Positions 17,658 through 26,363 of a DNA stretch of 64,000 nt are shown piece by piece; the first letter of the stretch is position 1; each line of letters starts with the position of its first letter. The notes beneath the pieces were generated by a model. It was not told the origin of the DNA. It ran no database searches and saw nothing but the letters and a program-made list of their open reading frames with translations. Location of the stretch: positions 1 to 64,000 of the forward strand of contig JAHJTV010000074.1 of the NCBI GenBank assembly GCA_018829445.1. The letters run 5' to 3'. Source of the DNA: a bacterium. Lineage in GTDB: Bacteria > SAR324 > XYD2-FULL-50-16. The position numbers were made by a program, and so were the translations under genes.

Positions 17658-18548
17658 TTATTTTGTGGAATAGTTATCGATCCCTGGTGCAAGTATTATT
17701 TCATCAATACCATCAATTTTATTTCTATTTTCCAACCAAAGTTGAAAATGTTTTCCATCTAGCCGGTGATCCTCGGTACAATCGACATTCCAATGCCTAA
17801 GTACATACCCTGCAATAGCTTTTCTTACTTTAATTTTTTTTGTACCATCAATCATCCTGTAATCGAGTTCTATCGCTTTTTTCTCTTCAATATTGGAAGG
17901 GTGTGGGGCTAACTCCAGAGTGATCTCCTGATTCCATTTATCATCGTTTATGGATGAGTGTTCCTGTATAACGTCTTCCGGTAACACTTTTGCTGACAAT
18001 ACTCTTGTGAATACAAAGTCCCGGAACTCTTCGGATTTTTGATCAAAAGCTCTGACATGCCATCGTAAGCCACTATTGATGATTGCAAATGGAGCAATTA
18101 TTCTTTCTGTTTCACCACTTGATAAGGAATGATACGTGATAGCACAGTATTTTTTCAGGTAAACTGCTCTTGATATCTGACTTAATATCTCACTCTCAGG
18201 ATGATTCAATTCAATTGCTGTCGCCGATGGAATAATTGGAGTAGGTATTTGTTCCAATGTATCACCAAACCCGGTTGAAAGTGCTTTTAAGACCTGAGTG
18301 ACGGTGAAATCAAATAAAGGTTTAAATTTCTGTGTCATCCGATGAGTTCTTGTCTTGAAATCATATTTCAGATTGTTTGGTGCAATATCAATGTAAGCAG
18401 CCAGATCTTTCGATGCAGCAGCATCACTGATTCTAAACCTATTAACAATATCAATACGACCAATTGTCCCCAGATAGTTTGCACAAAAATCTATGAAGGA
18501 TAGTCGTTCACTTTGCTTTTGGCTTTTATCTTTCAACTTTTTTTTCAT
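17658..18548 (-). CDS. WYL-domain transcriptional regulator (CapW/BrxR-like)
   Basis: The 296-aa protein has a winged-helix N-terminus (about 15-80, with the HTH RFRISDAAASKDLAAYI), a WYL domain (about 125-200, ITYHSLSSGETERIIAPF and the CapW-type RWHVRAFDQ) and a WCX-like C-terminal domain. CapW/BrxR proteins are homodimeric repressors at the head of CBASS, BREX and other defence operons that release transcription on infection. The position 48 bases ahead of zorA fits that role. I prefer the ATG at 18548 (MKKKLKDK), preceded by GGAG at good spacing, over the track start at 18563. It probably represses its own operon from sites in the 18.59-18.66 kb region. Confidence 0.92.
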   Translation of the reverse strand: MKKKLKDKSQKQSERLSFIDFCANYLGTIGRIDIVNRFRISDAAASKDLAAYIDIAPNNLKYDFKTRTHRMTQKFKPLFDFTVTQVLKALSTGFGDTLEQIPTPIIPSATAIELNHPESEILSQISRAVYLKKYCAITYHSLSSGETERIIAPFAIINSGLRWHVRAFDQKSEEFRDFVFTRVLSAKVLPEDVIQEHSSINDDKWNQEITLELAPHPSNIEEKKAIELDYRMIDGTKKIKVRKAIAGYVLRHWNVDCTEDHRLDGKHFQLWLENRNKIDGIDEIILAPGIDNYSTK

Positions 18549-18595
18549 AATTACTCCATGCATTGTTACTTCTGGTTATACTCTTTCGGGCTAAG

Positions 18596-18654
18596 ATGCA
18601 ATATATTTTGTACATGCAATAACAAAAAACACGTGTCTAATAAGTAGATGCAAT
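18596..18654. promoter_or_regulatory. Three ATGCAAT direct repeats upstream of the WYL regulator
   Basis: ATGCAAT occurs at 18596-18602, 18614-18620 and 18648-18654 (as ATTGCAT on the transcribed strand), 48-106 bases ahead of the regulator's start codon, in AT-rich sequence suited to a promoter. The repeats are candidate autoregulator binding sites; this is inferred from position only. Confidence 0.4.
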
Positions 18655-19109
18655 TGTCAGATCTCCATCGTAATCAACATTTAAGAAGTTTTTTGGATTT
18701 CCGATGGCAGAGTAGATTTTTGATATCTGGATTTATTGATCAGTGAAAACAAGTGAAAATATTCAGTTCGATTTTCTTAAGATCGCTTATGGAAAAAATG
18801 ATTGGAATTAATCAAGGGATTACTTCGTAAAGGGGGCACTAAATTGGCTTTAGAGAATTTTCCACCTGAAGGGGACGTAAACTCATTCAAAAAATTTGTA
18901 ATCCTGATTCAATTATTGCCTTAGAGATTGATTAATACTGGGGTTATAAGAATTCCCTATTACAATGGAATTGGTTTAACGTCCAAATGCATTCTTGTAA
19001 GTAATTTTTGCTTGTATGAGTTTAATAGCTGAGGCAGATTTTAGAAAAAATGTAGGGGAGTGCAAAAAAAACAAAGAAAAATCATCGGTGACCCCCTGTA
19101 ATAATAAGA
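18655..19109. other. Gene-free stretch between defence island and sugar cassette
   Basis: No ORF with coding character is visible on either strand. The sequence is AT-rich and without clear inverted repeats; it separates the WYL promoter from the 3' end of the nucleotidyltransferase gene. It may hold worn gene remnants, but I recognise none. Confidence 0.5.
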
Positions 19110-19811
19110 TTAGGTAATCATGATCTCATCAAAAAATGAAAAATCTTTAGATAATGAGGCTTTTGATTGCCTAACTCTTGTTATAGCTGCCTTTAAAGTA
19201 AATTGGTTCCAACCAGGAACATTCTTGTATCTTTTTATCATCCGAATTTTCTCCTCAAGATTCTGCGTATCAAATAAATCCCAAAGATAGTCAACCTCGG
19301 CTTTCACAATTTCAAAGTTCAATTCTCTGTGGTACCGATTTAACCGATCCAGTGTAACAAGAGCGTATTTCCAGTTGTTGAACGGATGAATCAAGTAAAG
19401 TTTCTTTTCTTTGAAGGATTTTGCAGCAGAAGGGTGAATAAATGATTTCCATCGACCACAATTATATTCAACACCAATAGCTGAAAGCGCAATATCAAAA
19501 CGAGACAAGCAGGATTCCATAGGCAAGCCATCATAATTGTATGGAAACTCCAAAATATTACGTTCAAATCTCAATGCTATGAAAAATGGAGGTTTGTCAT
19601 CAATAATAACGGCTCCTCTATCAAGCAGACTTTGAATTAATAGGTGTTTCGTCTTTTTATCTGGAACCCATAAATCAAGGTCTTTTACTGGAAGTCCAGA
19701 TAACAAAGTCTTAAAATAACCACCTGCCAAGTATATTTGGATGTGAATGAGGTTACCAATTATCTCAGTTAAAACTGGATTTGCAGCTTCCAATATTCTT
19801 TCATGATTCAT
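19110..19811 (-). CDS. Nucleotidyltransferase-superfamily protein
   Basis: The 233-aa protein has the Pol-beta-type nucleotidyltransferase core near its N-terminus: a GG motif (LAGGYFKTLL, about residue 30) followed by a metal-binding D-x-D pair (VKDLDLWVP). The rest is helical. Such proteins transfer a nucleoside monophosphate onto a small molecule, RNA or protein; the substrate here is unknown. It is the last gene of the seven-gene operon, 31 bases after the kinase gene, suggesting a role in activating or tagging the product. Confidence 0.72.
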   Translation of the reverse strand: MNHERILEAANPVLTEIIGNLIHIQIYLAGGYFKTLLSGLPVKDLDLWVPDKKTKHLLIQSLLDRGAVIIDDKPPFFIALRFERNILEFPYNYDGLPMESCLSRFDIALSAIGVEYNCGRWKSFIHPSAAKSFKEKKLYLIHPFNNWKYALVTLDRLNRYHRELNFEIVKAEVDYLWDLFDTQNLEEKIRMIKRYKNVPGWNQFTLKAAITRVRQSKASLSKDFSFFDEIMIT

Positions 19812-19842
19812 TGTTTAATACCGACTTAATGTGTTCGACTGT

Positions 19843-20307
19843 TTATTGAGCCTTTCCTCTCCCATCAAGAATGAAGGCTTCTTCAATATTTCCATATGTT
19901 TCTATCAAATCAGTTTCAACATTGCTGAGAACCTGCTCCATTGGAACTCCAAAATCTGGATAAGGAATATTCCAGATGCGAGTTTTGATTCGATTCCAGC
20001 ACTCCTTCTGAGGCAACTGAACTATATAGGTGATTATCCTCAATTTAGACTGCCTAAGGGCAAGGTTAACGTAGTGTCTAAATGGCCCCACACCTGTATA
20101 CTCTATAATTAGAGGTTCTTCTGCTTGGCAATGCAATAGGAATTTTTCCCATGCTGACATCTCACCTGAAGGACTTCCATCACTACGATCGAGTCGAGAT
20201 TGATCAATTGAATAATAAGGAAGATCTAAGGTTAGTTTTAGTTCTTCTGCAATTGTGGTCTTTCCGGCTCCAATGTTTCCAACCAGAAGAATTTTTGAAT
20301 GTGTCAT
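19843..20307 (-). CDS. P-loop small-molecule/nucleotide kinase-like protein
   Basis: A 154-aa AAA/adenylate-kinase-type P-loop protein with Walker A GNIGAGKTT at residues 10-18 and a LIIEYTGVG strand in the Walker B region. Small single-domain kinases of this shape phosphorylate nucleosides, sugars or similar metabolites; the substrate cannot be read from the sequence. It lies 12 bases after the histidine phosphatase gene and 31 before the nucleotidyltransferase gene, in the same operon. Confidence 0.75.
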   Translation of the reverse strand: MTHSKILLVGNIGAGKTTIAEELKLTLDLPYYSIDQSRLDRSDGSPSGEMSAWEKFLLHCQAEEPLIIEYTGVGPFRHYVNLALRQSKLRIITYIVQLPQKECWNRIKTRIWNIPYPDFGVPMEQVLSNVETDLIETYGNIEEAFILDGRGKAQ

Positions 20308-20319
20308 AATTGGTTTGAG

Positions 20320-20994
20320 TTAATTATTGACTGCTTTCATATCCAGTGCATTCAGTAAAAACGATTTTTCTCTCCAAGCGAGGTAATGGCTATTCTCAGT
20401 TTCCCAAAAAACAACTGACTCCAGAGTTTTTGGCCAGAAGTCGAGGTTCATGTCTGTTTGGCTAAAAATCCATGCTAAAAGAAATCCAATAATAGAATCA
20501 TGTGAAACAAGGATCTTGACCTCTGGAGCTTTTGGTATAGGGAATACACTGCTGAACAATCTATTCACACCTTCTTCAATAGGGAACATTCCATTCACGG
20601 GTCTTCTGGCAATGTAGTTGTTATTCAGTTTTCGATGTCCCATTTCCAAATAAGTAGATCCAGCAAATTTGGAATCAGAAATGAACGCTCCGGGATTACC
20701 CAAGCGAGTATCATACCGCAACTCAATCGTTGAATTGGCTTGCCCTTCCAGTAGACACTGGGAGGTTTGCACACATCTGGATACTGGACTTGTTAGAACC
20801 GATGAAATAGGTAGTAAAATATTTCGCCCCAATTCCATAGCCGATTTTTTACCTTCTGGAGTCAATAAAATCTCATTGCCAAATTCCCCTTTAGGAATCT
20901 CAAATCGATGTGAGTGTCGAAGCAGAATCGTCATCCCTACTGATGGGGGAACAAGAGACATATTTGACAGATTCCTTCTTATGATTTCTTCCAT
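20320..20994 (-). CDS. Histidine phosphatase (phosphoglycerate-mutase-like) family protein
   Basis: The 224-aa protein has the family's catalytic RH motif as ILLRHSHR near residue 25 (RHS in place of the usual RHG), LTSPVSRCVQT near 75 and the second catalytic histidine in VSHDSIIGFLL near 175. It probably removes a phosphate from a cassette intermediate. Four bases separate it from the upstream methyltransferase gene. It could also have mutase activity, but phosphatase is more usual for divergent members in biosynthetic clusters. Confidence 0.82.
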   Translation of the reverse strand: MEEIIRRNLSNMSLVPPSVGMTILLRHSHRFEIPKGEFGNEILLTPEGKKSAMELGRNILLPISSVLTSPVSRCVQTSQCLLEGQANSTIELRYDTRLGNPGAFISDSKFAGSTYLEMGHRKLNNNYIARRPVNGMFPIEEGVNRLFSSVFPIPKAPEVKILVSHDSIIGFLLAWIFSQTDMNLDFWPKTLESVVFWETENSHYLAWREKSFLLNALDMKAVNN

Positions 20995-20998
20995 TCAT

Positions 20999-22642
20999 TT
21001 AATCCTTCTCTGCGATGATAATCTGTGAAATAGACTCCATCGGTATTGTTTTTTGATAGGTAAAGCCGGATTTCTTCAACAATCTTTGGTACTCACCAAG
21101 ATTTCTTTCTGTACCTTGGGTTGTTAAAAACATGTGAAGATTTAACAACCCTCCATAAGGTTTATCGAGGTCTTTCAACATTTCGACAATGTAGAGTGAG
21201 CCTCCAGCTTCCAATGCGTCATAAGCATTTTTCAAAATGATAAGGGAATTTTCATCATCCCAATCATGAAGCACTCTTGCTAACACGATAGCATCTCCCT
21301 GCTCTGGCCATGGCTTGAGAAGATTAAAACTTTGTGCCTCCAAATCACAAACCAATGATTTTATCACCTGTTCTGATTCCAACAGAATACACTTCAAGTG
21401 GGGAAAAGCTTTAAGAACTTGCATTAATAGAAATCCCTGTCCACCACCAGCATCAAGCACTTTTGAGTGGTTATTTCCAGGGAAGTACTCTGAGAAAGCT
21501 TTATAATCTTTAGTTGCATAGGCATTCATGGCCTTCTGATAGGTGTTCAACTTTTCAGGATTCTGCTTTAGTATCGAGAACCAATCAGATTTGTTCTCTT
21601 GAAGAAACTTTGACGACCCATCTCTTAACGATTCAGTAATTTTCATCCAAGGTGAGAGGTGAATCGAATCTGTGAAAGTTAGTGTCGCATTACATAGATT
21701 AGGGGATGTCTTCAATGAAAGAATTTGACTCTTTGGAGTCAATCTGTATTGGTTATCTGATTTTAAAAGATATCCCATGTCCCATAATGCTCTGAGAAGA
21801 ACAGGAGGATATTGATTCTCTGATATTTTCTCTCCATTGAATACTCCAAATTCAACGGCTGCTTTTAGGGTAAAACTCTTCCAATAGCCAACCAAATCGG
21901 CTGAAACACTTGAGAAATGATCCTTCGCTTTTTTCGAAACACATTGAGTATTACCCGATTCGTTAATCACAAGTATTTCCCCTTCATATGTTTCCACTCT
22001 GGATTGCCCATTATAAAAAGGCTCAGCTTTTGCGAACCTTTCGGAATAGATTTCTTCTCCCTTTTTATTAATATGAAACCATCCTTTGGAATCCTGAGCC
22101 AAGGCATATCCCTTATGGTATACTCCTAAATCCTTAAACCAGATATCATGCAGCATCTCACCTGTGTCTTTAATATGGGAATGTAGACCTGTTTTATTTT
22201 GAACAACAGCACATTGATCTCTAAAATCACCTGCATATCCCCAAGTTTCTTTCGTAAGAGGTTTCCCATCAACCCTAATATGAACATAGTCCCCAGTGCT
22301 CAATCGAACCGGTGCATAACCGAATTGAAAGTTACCACACCATGAGTGGTTCTCTGAATATGGCCTTGAACCATCGAGTTTAATGTGAAATGCGTTTCCG
22401 ATTTTGTCTTCTACAGTGGCCAGTCCTTCATAAAATCCAAAAGTTCTTGAATATCGCTCCGAATACAATTCCTTTCCTTCCAAGTCGATATGAAAAGCTC
22501 CAGAAGAACCTTCAACAGGAGCCACTCCCGGATCATGGTACTTTAGTACATGGATAAATCGGTTTTGATATAGTGGTTGGCTGTTATGAAGATGATGTGA
22601 CTCGTCTTCTGACACTTTGGTCTCTTTCCAATCTATTTTCAT
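20999..22642 (-). CDS. WG-repeat protein fused to a SAM-dependent O-methyltransferase
   Basis: The 547-aa fusion starts with about five WG/KWG-type beta repeats (about 35-235; recurring FHI..G, YSERY, G.A.V), usually a binding or scaffold module. A winged-helix dimerisation part follows (about 250-330), then a class I methyltransferase of the hydroxyindole/caffeate O-methyltransferase type (LDAGGGQGFLL near 395, ARVLHDWDDE near 455). Family members methylate hydroxyls on small molecules; here the repeats may hold a carrier or glycan. The ATG overlaps the radical SAM stop in ATGA. I know of no named homologue with this architecture and function. Confidence 0.82.
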   Translation of the reverse strand: MKIDWKETKVSEDESHHLHNSQPLYQNRFIHVLKYHDPGVAPVEGSSGAFHIDLEGKELYSERYSRTFGFYEGLATVEDKIGNAFHIKLDGSRPYSENHSWCGNFQFGYAPVRLSTGDYVHIRVDGKPLTKETWGYAGDFRDQCAVVQNKTGLHSHIKDTGEMLHDIWFKDLGVYHKGYALAQDSKGWFHINKKGEEIYSERFAKAEPFYNGQSRVETYEGEILVINESGNTQCVSKKAKDHFSSVSADLVGYWKSFTLKAAVEFGVFNGEKISENQYPPVLLRALWDMGYLLKSDNQYRLTPKSQILSLKTSPNLCNATLTFTDSIHLSPWMKITESLRDGSSKFLQENKSDWFSILKQNPEKLNTYQKAMNAYATKDYKAFSEYFPGNNHSKVLDAGGGQGFLLMQVLKAFPHLKCILLESEQVIKSLVCDLEAQSFNLLKPWPEQGDAIVLARVLHDWDDENSLIILKNAYDALEAGGSLYIVEMLKDLDKPYGGLLNLHMFLTTQGTERNLGEYQRLLKKSGFTYQKTIPMESISQIIIAEKD

Positions 22643-23640
22643 TTAGGTACCTTCATATTGCAGGTTTGACATAACTTCTGTTTTTGATAGTCAGAGACTA
22701 ATGTCCGGTATTGTTTGGACTCCCACATGTTTTGAATGCTTTTCTGCTGAAGGTTTCCAAAATCTCCGAGTTGTCTTCTCAAATTGTCAGGAGCACAACA
22801 AGGGCTATATTTTCCTTCATGATTGATCCATAATTCTTTCCCCAAAAATGGGCATCTGCTATTCTCCAACAACTCTTCAGGGTGATCAGGGTTTAGATAA
22901 TGGAAGTTGGTAAGCGTAATTCTTGAACCATTTTTTAATCTTTTCTGTTCAGCTATTCGATTCATTTGACCAACAACTTCGTTCCATTGTCTTATGGATT
23001 CACTTGAACGACGCATTGAAAGTGTTTTTATTTCCTCGAAATGAGTCCAAAGGTGATGCCCCTTTATTCGATTAATCCCTAATTCAATCGCTTTTTTTAA
23101 TACAGGAACAAGCTCTTCCATATTCATCTGCAAGAAAGTCAATTGTAAGGTAATAGTACATCGAGTCTGATCTTCTGATGCCGAACAATTTCTTGCACTA
23201 ACGAATTGAGTAATGTTTGACCAAGTTTTCTCAGCCTTTGATCCTTGCATGATGGCTTCTTGAATTTGTGTGGATATCCCATTAACAGAAATCTTGATAT
23301 CACTACATACTGGAAGTAATTTCTCAGCCCAAAGGACGGGGCCATGTTTTGGAAATGTCCCATTCGTAGTTAAGTTAAGACGGAAATCCGACTTTTTGCA
23401 GCTTTCAAGTAAAAACTCAAAATGTTTGAAAAGTAGCGGTTCTCCCATGGTTGAAGGAATGATCTCTTTAACTCCAAGTACTTTTGCTTGTTCAAGAATC
23501 GTTTGGAGCATCTCTAGTGACATTCGTCTGGGTTTCCCTTGGTATTTTAGGGCATATTTTGAATGCTGCTCGCACATCAGGCAATGTAGATTACAATCAT
23601 CTGGATTGGTATCCAGAGTAATTCTCCAAGGAAATTCCAT
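22639..23640 (-). CDS. Radical SAM/SPASM enzyme
   Basis: A 333-aa radical SAM protein with CNLHCLMC (C16, C20, C23) binding the [4Fe-4S] cluster, a TMGEPLLF segment in the SAM-binding region, and a C-terminal SPASM-like block with several cysteines (SRCPFLGKELW, SPCCAPD, LCQTCNM). SPASM proteins include peptide-modifying maturases and sugar dehydrogenases or epimerases such as BtrN. No precursor peptide gene is evident nearby, so a sugar or other small-molecule substrate is more likely. It lies one base after the glycosyltransferase stop and overlaps the methyltransferase start. Confidence 0.9.
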   Translation of the reverse strand: MEFPWRITLDTNPDDCNLHCLMCEQHSKYALKYQGKPRRMSLEMLQTILEQAKVLGVKEIIPSTMGEPLLFKHFEFLLESCKKSDFRLNLTTNGTFPKHGPVLWAEKLLPVCSDIKISVNGISTQIQEAIMQGSKAEKTWSNITQFVSARNCSASEDQTRCTITLQLTFLQMNMEELVPVLKKAIELGINRIKGHHLWTHFEEIKTLSMRRSSESIRQWNEVVGQMNRIAEQKRLKNGSRITLTNFHYLNPDHPEELLENSRCPFLGKELWINHEGKYSPCCAPDNLRRQLGDFGNLQQKSIQNMWESKQYRTLVSDYQKQKLCQTCNMKVPK

Positions 23641-23641
23641 G

Positions 23642-24949
23642 TTAATTCTCCAAACTCGGATTAAGCTTTATCATTTCAAAAATCAAGTTTGATACATGCT
23701 TTCGAACATCTGGGATTTGCCCATCTTCACTGAAAAGATATCCTTGTCTGCCCAGTTTATCTGCCAGTTTCCTATTCCCGGACAAGTAACTCATTTGTAT
23801 GGATAGATCCTCACAATCTCTGTGTCGGAATAATAATCCATTTTTCATATGATGGACATACTCTCCCATTCCTCCTGCATTTGATGTAATCACTGGTTTT
23901 CGTGCTGCTTGTGCTTCATGAATTACCAGAGGGGAATTCTCCACCCAAATTGATGGAACAACGATAGCATCAATATGTTTAAATACTTCGTCTTGGATTT
24001 GGGAGTTGTCGTATTCCTGCCTGAACTCAATTTTTTCCTGTCTTTCGTCTGGCAGTGCTAGTACTAATTCTTTAAGAAACGGAGTGACATCTCCTTGAGT
24101 TCTACCCCAGATGATTAGTCGCTCTTCATCTTTTAGCTTTCCGAATGCCTCTATCAATAAATGAATACCTTTAGCTGGAACATGCCTACCAATGTAACCG
24201 AAGGTGAAGGGTCGATCTTTTAATGTGTTTTCTTCACTCCCAAAGCGAGAGAGTTCAAATCCATAATCCAAATACCTGATTTTTTCATTTGGAATGTGTG
24301 CTGCTCTGATAAATCGATCTCTAAGATAATTTGCGGGTGCTACAAACAGATCAACCGCATCCATTACTTCCTGTACGTGCTGCATTCTTTGATTAATCCA
24401 AGATGACCAGTAGTTTTTGTCCACATCAACGGATTCAAGTCCAGAAAAGTATCTATTATAACATTTCATTGTACATTTCATATCTTCTTGGCCATCGCAA
24501 TCTTGCCAGCTTTCCAATTCACCGATATTGAATTGCATGAATTGACCTCTGGGGCAAATCAGCCAGTAATCATGCAATGTAAACAATACAGGAACATTCT
24601 TTTTTTTTGCTTCAAATACAAGTGATGTTGATAAATGGTTTAAATGTCCTATGTGAACAACATGTGGCTTATATTTATCTAAAATGTTACCAAATGCGAT
24701 ATCCACCTCTCTATGACTGTACCTGTCTTTAGATCTGGTAATATTGATAAGATTAAGTTTTATTTTTGGTTCTTTGGAATCAACTTCTTCCCGTTGGGAA
24801 AATTCAGGCTCAAAGGGGTTCTCATACCTTGAAAAAACCTGTACTTCATGCCCTTGTCTGACATATTCATGACAAATGGTTTGGCTATATACTTCAGAAC
24901 CAGCATTATAACGCATTGGATAACCATGAATGACTTTTAAGATTCTCAT
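23642..24949 (-). CDS. Glycosyltransferase family 4 protein
   Basis: A 435-aa GT-B glycosyltransferase of the GT4 group. The N-terminal acceptor domain opens MRILKVIHGYPMRYNAGSE; the C-terminal nucleotide-sugar domain has FTFGYIGRHVPAKG near 250 and the donor-binding EX7E region (ENSPLVIHEAQAARKPVI) near 345. It probably transfers a sugar made or modified by its operon partners. The start overlaps the epimerase stop by four bases. A cysteine-rich stretch about 145-165 (CDGQEDMKCTMKC) is common in one GT4 subgroup. Confidence 0.92.
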   Translation of the reverse strand: MRILKVIHGYPMRYNAGSEVYSQTICHEYVRQGHEVQVFSRYENPFEPEFSQREEVDSKEPKIKLNLINITRSKDRYSHREVDIAFGNILDKYKPHVVHIGHLNHLSTSLVFEAKKKNVPVLFTLHDYWLICPRGQFMQFNIGELESWQDCDGQEDMKCTMKCYNRYFSGLESVDVDKNYWSSWINQRMQHVQEVMDAVDLFVAPANYLRDRFIRAAHIPNEKIRYLDYGFELSRFGSEENTLKDRPFTFGYIGRHVPAKGIHLLIEAFGKLKDEERLIIWGRTQGDVTPFLKELVLALPDERQEKIEFRQEYDNSQIQDEVFKHIDAIVVPSIWVENSPLVIHEAQAARKPVITSNAGGMGEYVHHMKNGLLFRHRDCEDLSIQMSYLSGNRKLADKLGRQGYLFSEDGQIPDVRKHVSNLIFEMIKLNPSLEN

Positions 24950-25833
24950 AAAACTCCTTGTTTACATTGTTCTATGTAATTGTTTAACCCTGTTGCAAAT
25001 GGGATTTTCGCTTCCCAGTTAAGTACTTGCTTTGCTTGTCTGGGATCTCCTATGAAATTATCAACTTCATAATTTTTATGTAATCCGTAGTGGATTGGGA
25101 TATCCGATTTAGATAACTTTCTGCATTGATCGGCTACTTCCGAGAGTCTCACTCCCTCACCTGAAGTAAGATTCAATATTTGATTCGTAATCTTGGATGA
25201 TTTTGCCATTTTGTCGATAACCCCAATAAAACCGTTACAAATGTCATGAATATGTACAAAATCAAAACACCTCTCTGGCCCAAAAACAGTTATCGGTTTG
25301 TTCTCAAGTGCACACCTGACCAAAGAAGGAATTAATCGTTCAGAACGATCTGTGAGAGATCCATATACATTTGTAAGACGTAATATGGTATAACTGCCTT
25401 TACAGTGATTTCGGATGGTTTCCTCAGCCATTGATTTTGACAAGCCATAGAGATTTTGAGGATTTGATGGAGAATGCTCACCCAATTTAATAACCGAGCT
25501 TTTGCCATACACCTCTCTGCTACTCGTGAAGATCAACCATTGGTTTTTATTCAGGCTGTCAATAATGTTTTGAGTTCCTTGAACGTTTACTTCAATCGTT
25601 TTTTCCGAATCATTTTGAGCATCTAAGACTCTACTAATTGCAGCCAGATGAATGACACCATCACATTTGAACATAGCTTTTTTGAGTCTCTCTTGATCTC
25701 TAATATCCCCGAAGAATGGGTGGTCATATGGATATCGGTTATCAAATCCTTGAAAAAGAATACCATTGCTTTCTAGATTTTTTGAAAGGGAACTCCCAAT
25801 AGCCCCAAGGTTACCTGTTATAAGTACTTTCAT
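24946..25833 (-). CDS. NAD-dependent epimerase/dehydratase (extended SDR)
   Basis: The 295-aa extended short-chain dehydrogenase, GalE/RmlB-like, acts on nucleotide sugars. It has a Rossmann GNLGAIGSS at residues 7-15, FTSSREVYG near 105 and the catalytic YGLSK (YxxxK) near 130. It is the first gene of the seven-gene operon and starts 13 bases after the small toxin-like ORF, which runs in the same direction. It probably makes or interconverts the sugar donor used by the glycosyltransferase. Confidence 0.9.
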   Translation of the reverse strand: MKVLITGNLGAIGSSLSKNLESNGILFQGFDNRYPYDHPFFGDIRDQERLKKAMFKCDGVIHLAAISRVLDAQNDSEKTIEVNVQGTQNIIDSLNKNQWLIFTSSREVYGKSSVIKLGEHSPSNPQNLYGLSKSMAEETIRNHCKGSYTILRLTNVYGSLTDRSERLIPSLVRCALENKPITVFGPERCFDFVHIHDICNGFIGVIDKMAKSSKITNQILNLTSGEGVRLSEVADQCRKLSKSDIPIHYGLHKNYEVDNFIGDPRQAKQVLNWEAKIPFATGLNNYIEQCKQGVL

Positions 25834-25845
25834 TTGACTCCTGAG

Positions 25846-26103
25846 TTAGGTCAATTTACATTTCGTATAAAAGAGATTGTATTTTTCGTGGGTTAACAAG
25901 TAAGCTTTTTGAACAATCTTTTTGTGCCAGTGACACACAAGCCTGTATTGTTGGCCAACAGGAATTGATAGAATTCGGGGATTCTTCTTGAGTCGTTTGC
26001 CATTTTGTTTGCAATAATCACCATCAATTGACAGTTCTTTCAAAATCCGAACTGATTTATCAACGATGTAGCTTGGCAAACCTTTCTTGTCGTTGAGGAA
26101 CAT
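25846..26103 (-). CDS. RelE/ParE-superfamily toxin-like small protein
   Basis: An 85-aa basic protein with the compact alpha-beta layout of RelE/ParE/HigB toxins (KILKELSIDGDYCKQNGKRL, then IPVGQQYRLVCHWH, then AYLLTHEKYN). No antitoxin gene is visible upstream or downstream, so if it is a toxin it is solitary or worn. It precedes the epimerase by 13 bases and might simply be co-transcribed. A plasmid-type ParE is the alternative reading. Family match is moderate. Confidence 0.55.
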   Translation of the reverse strand: MFLNDKKGLPSYIVDKSVRILKELSIDGDYCKQNGKRLKKNPRILSIPVGQQYRLVCHWHKKIVQKAYLLTHEKYNLFYTKCKLT

Positions 26104-26134
26104 TTTATTTCTCGTATTGGAGACAAGCCGATTC

Positions 26135-26196
26135 CATTCACGACACCTTAACTTGGGGAGTGGCCTGTCGGTTTATTTAAAAACCTGTCGTGAATG
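26135..26196. repeat. 11-bp inverted repeat upstream of the toxin-like gene
   Basis: CATTCACGACA at 26135-26145 and its exact reverse complement TGTCGTGAATG at 26186-26196 flank 40 bases that include a further CCTGTCG. It lies between the divergent toxin-like gene and the 422-aa gene, so it may be a shared operator or the scar of a small element. Confidence 0.5.
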
Positions 26197-26363
26197 AATA
26201 CTACAATATATAAATTTCCGAACTTGAACAGAGTCCAAGATTTGTCCTGTTCTTAATGGGAAATCGCTATGCCGGTGACTCTAGCACGTAATTTAATGAA
26301 TTAAAAGCCCAATAGATGCGGTAAAAACAAAGGACAATATTTGTCCCTCCTTGGAGTAGAAGA

